Assembly (NCBI GenBank): GCA_964448105.1
Contig: CAYUVK010000145.1
Location: forward strand, 1-10,160
Reading direction: 5' to 3'
Source: CAVQBP01 sp964448105
GTDB taxonomy: Bacteria; Bacteroidota; Ignavibacteria; Ignavibacteriales; Ignavibacteriaceae
DNA: 10,160 nt
Made by a program: the position numbers and the translations under genes. Positions 5,966-10,160 of this stretch are shown one piece after another (within the stretch, counting starts at the first letter, position 1; every line of letters starts with the position of its first letter). The notes under the pieces are model-generated. The model did not search any database. It was not told the DNA's origin and was given only the letters and a program-made list of their open reading frames with translations.

Positions 5966-6658
5966 ATGAAAAAAATTTCAATTTTAGTTATAGAAGATAA
6001 TCGACTTTTGCGTGAAGGTATAACCGAGATGATCCGTGAACAAGATGATCTAAAAGTAGTAGGTGCCTACGGTGATTGTGCAAAAGCGCTGCAATTTGTA
6101 CGCAAATCCCAGCCAAATATATTGCTTCTGGATCTCGGCTTACGAAATCAAAATAGTTTAAACCTTGTTAAAGTATTTAAAAAGGATTTTAAAAAGATAA
6201 AAGTTATAGTTATGGATCTTGTCCCTTTACAGGAAGATGTATTTGTATTTGTTCAGGCAGGGGTTTCAGGTTTTATACTTAAAGAGGCAACTGTTGATGA
6301 TTTTCTTTCGGCTATTAGAGCGGTTGCCAGTGGAAATAAAGTGCTCCCCCCGCATTTAACAGAATCACTCTTTTCCCAGATTGTTGATAAGGCAATAATA
6401 GAATTAAACCCTGAGAAGTTAATTGGTTCTGTAAAAATGACAAAACGGGAACGGCAGGTTATAGATTTAGTTTCCGACGGTCTAACGAATAAAGAAATTG
6501 CACAAAATCTTCACCTTTCAACTTATACTGTTAAAAGCCATATCCATAATATACTTGAAAAGCTTGCTCTGCATACACGTGTACAGATTGCAAAATACGC
6601 ACATACCTCTGAGGATTATAGTGCTGGAGTGAAATCAATTTCATTAATTGAAGAATAA
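5966..6658 (+). CDS. NarL/LuxR-family response regulator, paralog 2
   Basis: A 230-aa regulator clearly paralogous to the product of 118-798 along its whole length. The receiver has E10-D11, phosphoacceptor D56 (ILLLDLGL) and K106 (GFILKE). As in paralog 1, the Thr/Ser switch position is Asp (D84 in VIVMDLVP). The LuxR HTH (about 157-216) shows MTKRERQV, GLTNKEIAQNLHLST and TVKSHIHNILEKL. The tail contains YSAG and SIS, also shared with paralog 1. The ATG has no evident Shine-Dalgarno. The gene is divergent from groES, and a stress box begins two bases after its stop codon, pointing to the next gene. No sensor kinase is present in the window. It may share DNA targets with paralog 1 because the recognition helices are similar. 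Confidence 0.94.
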   Translation: MKKISILVIEDNRLLREGITEMIREQDDLKVVGAYGDCAKALQFVRKSQPNILLLDLGLRNQNSLNLVKVFKKDFKKIKVIVMDLVPLQEDVFVFVQAGVSGFILKEATVDDFLSAIRAVASGNKVLPPHLTESLFSQIVDKAIIELNPEKLIGSVKMTKRERQVIDLVSDGLTNKEIAQNLHLSTYTVKSHIHNILEKLALHTRVQIAKYAHTSEDYSAGVKSISLIEE

Positions 6659-6660
6659 GA

Positions 6661-6695
6661 GGATTAATACTTTTTCCATCCCTTTGCACTATTGA
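6661..6695 (+). promoter_or_regulatory. Stress-box copy 5, upstream of guanylyltransferase gene
   Basis: It reads GGATTAATAC, then TTTTTCCATCCCTTTGC, then ACTATTGA, and begins two bases after the stop of response regulator 2. It faces the guanylyltransferase gene, whose ATG is about 100 bases downstream, which gives that gene its own regulated start instead of simple read-through. Confidence 0.65.
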
Positions 6696-6753
6696 TGAAA
6701 CATTCATTTTTCTATATCATAGTGAATAATAATAAAATAAATTAAAAAAATTT

Positions 6754-6776
6754 AATAACAAGAGCTTTTTGTTATT
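6754..6776 (+). other. AT-rich hairpin in the guanylyltransferase leader
   Basis: AATAACAA at 6754-6761 and TTGTTATT at 6769-6776 form a perfect 8-bp stem with a 7-base loop, ending 20 bases before the ATG at 6797. It may influence translation. It lacks the G+C content and T run of a terminator. Confidence 0.35.
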
Positions 6777-6796
6777 ATGCAAATAATTGAAGAAAA

Positions 6797-7771
6797 ATGT
6801 TCCAAGGAAATTATGATAAAGGTATAGAGGAAATATTTTCTACCGGTAAGCAACATCTCTGGGGAATCGTTCTTGCAGGGGGAGAAGGAAATAGATTAAA
6901 GGATTTAGTAAAAAAGCAATATGGATACCACAGACCGAAACAATTTTGTACTTTCATAGGTACACGTTCATTAATCAGGCATACTCTTGACCGTGCACTA
7001 AAGATTATTCCACAAGAACATCTGTTTACAGTTATAACTAAACATCAATATAAATATGCTGTCGAAGAAATAGGAGACCCCTTATCAAAAATGACAATTA
7101 CCCAGCCATGCGCACGCGAAACTAGTGCAGGAATTCTTTTGCCGATGTTAAAGATTAATCAAATTGATCCTGAAGCAATAGTAACAATTTTTCCTTCCGA
7201 TCATTTTATTAATGAAGAAAATCATTTCATGGATTATGTAAAAGAAGCTAATTTATTTGTAGTGAATAATCCCGATTCAATTGTAATGCTCGGCGTGAAG
7301 CCGGATCGAATTGAAAGCGGATATGGCTGGATAGAACCGGGAACCACGATTTTATATAAGGATGGAAAAATAATTAAGCGTGTTAAAAGATTCTGGGAAA
7401 AACCTGATCCTGAAAAAGCAGAAATACTATGGTATAATGGCTGTCTTTGGAATACTTTTGTTCTAATTGGCAGAAGCTTAACATTTATTAAGCAAATGCA
7501 AAATTGCATTCCCGAAGTATTTAATGCATTCGAACCTATTCGAAAAGAGATCGGTTCTTCACGCGAAGAGATCGCTATCGAGAGGCTGTTTAAATTTGTA
7601 CCTTCAATTAACTTTTCACGGTTTGTCCTGGAAATGATCCCCGAACATCTATGTGTCATGGAAGTTTCAGATATTTACTGGAGTGATTGGGGAGATGAGA
7701 AACGCATTAGAAACGATCTGGAAAAATTAAGTTTAATTATGGTCGATTCGGTTGCATCTGAAATAGATTAG
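6797..7771 (+). CDS. Mannose-1-phosphate guanylyltransferase-like nucleotidyltransferase
   Basis: A 324-aa sugar-nucleotide pyrophosphorylase. The N-terminal nucleotide-binding signature LAGGEGNRL (26-34) is followed by RPKQF (46-50), FPSDH (132-136), GYGWIEPG (175-182), WEKP (200-203) and NGCLWNTF (214-221). This set and order are those of mannose-1-phosphate guanylyltransferases (ManC type), which make GDP-mannose from GTP and mannose 1-phosphate for polysaccharide and glycan synthesis. It has only the catalytic domain, with no phosphomannose isomerase fusion. The GGEGNRL loop and long insert before RPKQF place it in the divergent branch often annotated simply as nucleotidyltransferase, so the exact sugar is not certain. 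GAAGA precedes the ATG. Its own stress box suggests stress-induced envelope or capsule polysaccharide supply. No other glycan gene is adjacent. Confidence 0.85.
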   Translation: MFQGNYDKGIEEIFSTGKQHLWGIVLAGGEGNRLKDLVKKQYGYHRPKQFCTFIGTRSLIRHTLDRALKIIPQEHLFTVITKHQYKYAVEEIGDPLSKMTITQPCARETSAGILLPMLKINQIDPEAIVTIFPSDHFINEENHFMDYVKEANLFVVNNPDSIVMLGVKPDRIESGYGWIEPGTTILYKDGKIIKRVKRFWEKPDPEKAEILWYNGCLWNTFVLIGRSLTFIKQMQNCIPEVFNAFEPIRKEIGSSREEIAIERLFKFVPSINFSRFVLEMIPEHLCVMEVSDIYWSDWGDEKRIRNDLEKLSLIMVDSVASEID

Positions 7772-8009
7772 ATTAATAACTATTATTACTTTCTTTTGAT
7801 TTCTACTTTCTTTAGCTAACAGATATGAACCCGCATAGCCGGAACCAACTAGGAGTATGAAGTCAGCAAACATATTTCTTTTTAACAAATTTAGCTGAGT
7901 TAATAAAACAAATTATATCAATAATATATATTAAGGAGTGCTAGAAAGATTTCTTAGCCTCTTTAAAACATTCTTCATTAATGTATAATTATTTTTTATT
8001 CCTAAAAAA
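7772..8009. other. Gene-free spacer after the guanylyltransferase
   Basis: About 240 bases with no convincing gene and no good intrinsic terminator. An imperfect hairpin (GCTAGAAA-GA-TTTCTTAGC) lies at about 7940-7958. On the minus strand a 46-codon frame (7733-7873) overlapping the guanylyltransferase 3' end would encode a hydrophobic Gly-rich segment, but it lacks a ribosome binding site. Otherwise the spacer is plain AT-rich sequence leading to stress-box copy 6. Confidence 0.4.
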
Positions 8010-8044
8010 GGATTAGTTCCTTTTTCATCCCTTTGCTCGATTTA
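8010..8044 (+). promoter_or_regulatory. Stress-box copy 6, upstream of CsbD-like gene
   Basis: It reads GGATTAGTTC, then CTTTTTCATCCCTTTGC, then TCGATTTA. Bases 8014-8042 are identical to 57-85 upstream of response regulator 1. It ends about 60 bases before the CsbD-like ATG, in the same orientation. Confidence 0.75.
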
Positions 8045-8102
8045 CTTACTATTATTTTCTTCATAATATGATGGTGCTTAATTACCAGGAAAGAGGTTTT
8101 AT

Positions 8103-8288
8103 ATGTACCAGATAAATAGTAAAGGAGACTGGATCGCTCTTAAAGAAAGGATCAGGTTAGCATATCCAACAATAACCGAAGAAGATTTAAAATTAAACCA
8201 TGGTGATGAATTCGATCTTTTAGCCAGGTTACAAAAAAAATTTTCAAAAACTAAGAGCCAAATTATTAAAATGATTGATAAACTGTAG
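8103..8288 (+). CDS. CsbD-like general stress protein
   Basis: A 61-aa soluble helical protein. The pattern GDWIALKERIRLAYPTITEEDL, then GDEFDLLARLQKKF, then a K-rich final helix ending IIKMIDKL matches the CsbD-like family (W near residue 10, the T-EEDL turn, the G-x-x-x-L-LQ-F helix). CsbD of Bacillus subtilis belongs to the SigB general stress regulon, but no molecular function is established for the family. The length is normal. The ATG has a strong AGAGG six bases upstream. Together with the stress box at 8010-8044 this is the clearest hint that the repeated element marks a general stress response. Confidence 0.75.
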   Translation: MYQINSKGDWIALKERIRLAYPTITEEDLKLNHGDEFDLLARLQKKFSKTKSQIIKMIDKL

Positions 8289-8387
8289 TAAGCTTGTCTG
8301 ACTGTAAACAACTATACAGAATTTATTCAAGAGTAAGATATAAATAATAAAAGCTCAACGGAAATATCATAAATAAAAAGGACCAAA

Positions 8388-8756
8388 ATGAAATATTTAA
8401 TAATATTCTTAGTAATAACATTTTTACCGTTATTTGCCCAGAACAATAAGAATAATGACAAAACAGCACTTGAGATTCAAACCAAAGAATGGATGACTAA
8501 AATATCATCTGATCCTGAAATGCGGGATGCAATGATGGCAATGATTCTGAATGAAACAAATGGGAACAAGGAAGAAATGACGAGTTTGGGAAAAACAATA
8601 ATGGACAATCCCGGGATGAATTCTATTATTGCAGGTATGATGCAAAGAAATACTAATAGTGATAATATGACGGTTCCCTCCCGTACCATGATGGGAGACA
8701 GTACCAGCAGTAAGACTATGAAAATGTCGGGTTATAAGCTAAACCAAAAAAAGTAA
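8388..8756 (+). CDS. Secreted Met-rich small protein, function unknown
   Basis: A 122-aa protein starting with a Sec signal peptide (MKYLIIFLVITFLPLFAQ, probable cleavage around residue 17-18), so the mature part of about 104 aa is probably periplasmic or exported. There is no lipobox Cys. The mature region is unusually rich in Met and holds two related helical segments, SDPEMRDAMMAMI (about 41-53) and DNPGMNSIIAGMM (about 73-85). Each fits D-x-P-x-M followed by hydrophobics ending in Met, like an internal repeat. The C-terminal part is Ser/Thr/Met-rich, and no cysteines or histidines are seen. AAGGA precedes the ATG. It lies 99 bases after the CsbD-like gene and 25 before the phosphatase, so cotranscription is likely. 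Copper binding or methionine oxidation buffering are conceivable from composition only; no family is recognised. Confidence 0.75.
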   Translation: MKYLIIFLVITFLPLFAQNNKNNDKTALEIQTKEWMTKISSDPEMRDAMMAMILNETNGNKEEMTSLGKTIMDNPGMNSIIAGMMQRNTNSDNMTVPSRTMMGDSTSSKTMKMSGYKLNQKK

Positions 8757-8781
8757 CTTAATAATCTAATAATCCCAAAAT

Positions 8782-9981
8782 ATGATTGAACCAAAAGAGT
8801 TTTATAGAAAACTGGATTCTTTGCTCAGTAAAATACATGGTGTAAAATCCGGTTCCGACTTTCTTTTTACTATTGTTGAGGATCTTGAAAAAACTTTCAG
8901 CAGTGATCTTCATATCGGAAGAGGACGTATATATGAAAAAAATGGTATAGAGTATGGCTTAATTTCATCTCTTTCAAATTGTGAGAATGTAGATATCGAA
9001 ATAAATCTTCCAACAAGTTCAAACGCAATACAATCCATATTAAATCACAAAACATATATTTTCGATAACACCGGATTTGATATCCGTAAGAAAAACAACC
9101 CCAGGAAAAAATATGCAATTCCCGCAGCAATTACTGTGCACAATCAAGAACACGATTGGATTTTAATTTTCGAATTAAAAGATGGATGGATACGTGAAGA
9201 AATTGAATTTTGTCTTAATGCGGTACGGGCAGTATTGAATTATAGGCTTTTGTCCGAGTCAATAAAAAATGAATATGAACAAGCTTATCTAATCCAAAAA
9301 AGTTTACTTCCTACCTCTTCACCAAAAATTACTGGTTATCAAATTGCCGGAAATTCCCGGCAAGCAGAATTGGTGGGAGGTGATATATTTGACTATTATA
9401 AATTCAATGAAGAAGAGTTTGGGTTCTGCATTGGGGATGCAAGCGGGCATGGAATCCCTGCTGCACTATTAGCGCGTGATGCAATTATTGGGCTGCGTAT
9501 GGGGCTGGAAAACAATATGAAGATGGTGCACACGCTTAAAAAATTAAATAGAGTAATATTCCAAAGCGTTTATTCAACCAGGTTTATTTCCCTCTTTTAT
9601 GCTGAAATGGAATTAAAAGGTAATTTATTTTATATTAATGCAGGCCATCCTCCACCAATCTTAATACATGATGATAAGGTAATAGAACTGGAATCTACAG
9701 GTCTTGTATTCGGTGCTCTCCCTGAAATTGATCTTCGGCGGTCGTATATAAAAATACATCCGGATAGCGTTCTTGTATTATTTAGTGACGGAATTGTGGA
9801 AAGACAAAATAACAATGGGGATGATTTCGATTTAAAACGCTTGAAAGAAATAATTATTGAAAATAAAAATATGGAAGCTCAGGAAATACTAAATGCAATT
9901 TTTGAAGCAGCTAACAAATTCGGCGATAAGAAAAAATGGAAAGATGATGCTACGGTGGTGGTAATTAAAAGACTTAAATAA
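8782..9981 (+). CDS. RsbU-like PP2C (SpoIIE-type) serine phosphatase
   Basis: A 399-aa protein whose C-terminal SpoIIE/PP2C domain (about 185-398) dephosphorylates Ser/Thr, classically on anti-anti-sigma factors in partner-switching systems. Metal-binding motifs are complete: VGGDIFDY (D201, D204), GDASGHGIPAALL (218-230, D219), NAGHPPP (286-292), LFSDGIVE (333-340, D336) and DDATVVV (388-394). Before it, NEYEQAYLIQKSLLP (163-177) is the usual coiled-coil linker. Residues 1-155 look like a divergent GAF-type sensor domain (strands, then a long helix), but the fold is only inferred. No transmembrane segment is present, so it is cytosolic. Its partner kinase and STAS substrate are not in the window. 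The ATG lacks a clear Shine-Dalgarno and sits 25 bases after the Met-rich gene. It could relay stress to the regulon around it. Confidence 0.92.
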   Translation: MIEPKEFYRKLDSLLSKIHGVKSGSDFLFTIVEDLEKTFSSDLHIGRGRIYEKNGIEYGLISSLSNCENVDIEINLPTSSNAIQSILNHKTYIFDNTGFDIRKKNNPRKKYAIPAAITVHNQEHDWILIFELKDGWIREEIEFCLNAVRAVLNYRLLSESIKNEYEQAYLIQKSLLPTSSPKITGYQIAGNSRQAELVGGDIFDYYKFNEEEFGFCIGDASGHGIPAALLARDAIIGLRMGLENNMKMVHTLKKLNRVIFQSVYSTRFISLFYAEMELKGNLFYINAGHPPPILIHDDKVIELESTGLVFGALPEIDLRRSYIKIHPDSVLVLFSDGIVERQNNNGDDFDLKRLKEIIIENKNMEAQEILNAIFEAANKFGDKKKWKDDATVVVIKRLK

Positions 9982-10013
9982 TCCACTATATGAACAAGTC
10001 GAACTTAGATTTC

Positions 10014-10029
10014 TAATCCTTTAGGATTA
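10014..10029. repeat. Perfect inverted repeat TAATCC-TTTA-GGATTA
   Basis: A 6-bp perfect stem with a TTTA loop, 33 bases after the phosphatase stop and overlapping the start of stress-box copy 7. With the following ATCC it gives three alternating copies of the half-site seen in the stress boxes. It could serve as a weak terminator or a doubled binding site. Confidence 0.5.
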
Positions 10030-10058
10030 ATCCCTTTTCTATCCGTTAGAGCCATTTA
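10024..10058 (+). promoter_or_regulatory. Stress-box copy 7 (diverged), facing the right edge
   Basis: It reads GGATTAATCC, then CTTTTCTATCCGTTAGA, then GCCATTTA. The dyad half is perfect, while the core is degraded at several positions (CCGTTAGA in place of CCCTTTGC). It points out of the window. No reading frame starts in the remaining 100 bases, so the controlled gene, if any, lies beyond the edge. Confidence 0.45.
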
Positions 10059-10160
10059 TAATTTAGTCTATTATCCATACCTTATACGAATATAATACTG
10101 TTTGCTAACAATAGGATTGTTTGATGGACAATTCTCATTGTAATTTATTGTATTAAGATA

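Noticed and set aside
7733..7873. 46-codon minus-strand frame with a hydrophobic Gly-rich segment (FILLVGSGYAGSYLLAK), overlapping the guanylyltransferase 3' end
   Set aside because: It lacks a ribosome binding site and overlaps a solid gene. The composition is suggestive of a small membrane protein or YtxH-like remnant, but nothing confirms it.
7938..7988. 16-codon GTG frame next to AAGGAG
   Set aside because: The ribosome binding motif directly abuts the GTG, too close for initiation, and the peptide has no recognisable features.

Overview
The window is AT-rich (about one third G+C by eye) and fits a member of the Bacteroidota/Chlorobiota lineage, most likely an Ignavibacteria-type bacterium. 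This is inferred from the short primary-type sigma factor without region 1.1, the variable Shine-Dalgarno use and the flavour of the GroEL, rubrerythrin and sugar-nucleotide genes. No rRNA, tRNA, CRISPR array, insertion sequence or phage gene is visible.

Layout from left to right: a LuxR-type response regulator (118-798, +) with a 40-residue lysine-rich smORF behind it (816-938, +); a sigma-70 family factor (1106-1966, -, TTG start); a SpoIIAA-like protein and a rubrerythrin in one leftward operon (2201-3119, -); a 422-base gap; groEL and groES (3542-5516, -); a 449-base gap; a second response regulator paralogous to the first (5966-6658, +); a mannose-1-phosphate guanylyltransferase-like gene (6797-7771, +); a 331-base gap; then a CsbD-like stress protein (8103-8288, +), a secreted Met-rich protein (8388-8756, +) and an RsbU-like PP2C phosphatase (8782-9981, +).

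The main discovery is a non-coding element of about 35-40 bases that occurs seven times in the window. Its core reads CTTTTTCATCCCTTTGC. It is preceded by a GGATTAATCC/GGATTAGTTC-type dyad and followed by an A/T-rich GATTGA-like block. Five copies lie upstream of, and in the same orientation as, a protein gene or operon: response regulator 1, rubrerythrin-STAS, groES-groEL, the guanylyltransferase and CsbD. A sixth points into a gene-free stretch that ends in a good intrinsic terminator, which suggests a small RNA. The seventh points out of the right edge. This looks like the promoter/operator signature of a coordinated stress regulon (chaperonin, peroxide defence, CsbD, sugar-nucleotide supply).

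The locus also encodes plausible controllers: two paralogous response regulators with an unusual receiver active site, one sigma factor and one SpoIIE-type phosphatase. Which of them, if any, reads the element cannot be decided from sequence alone.
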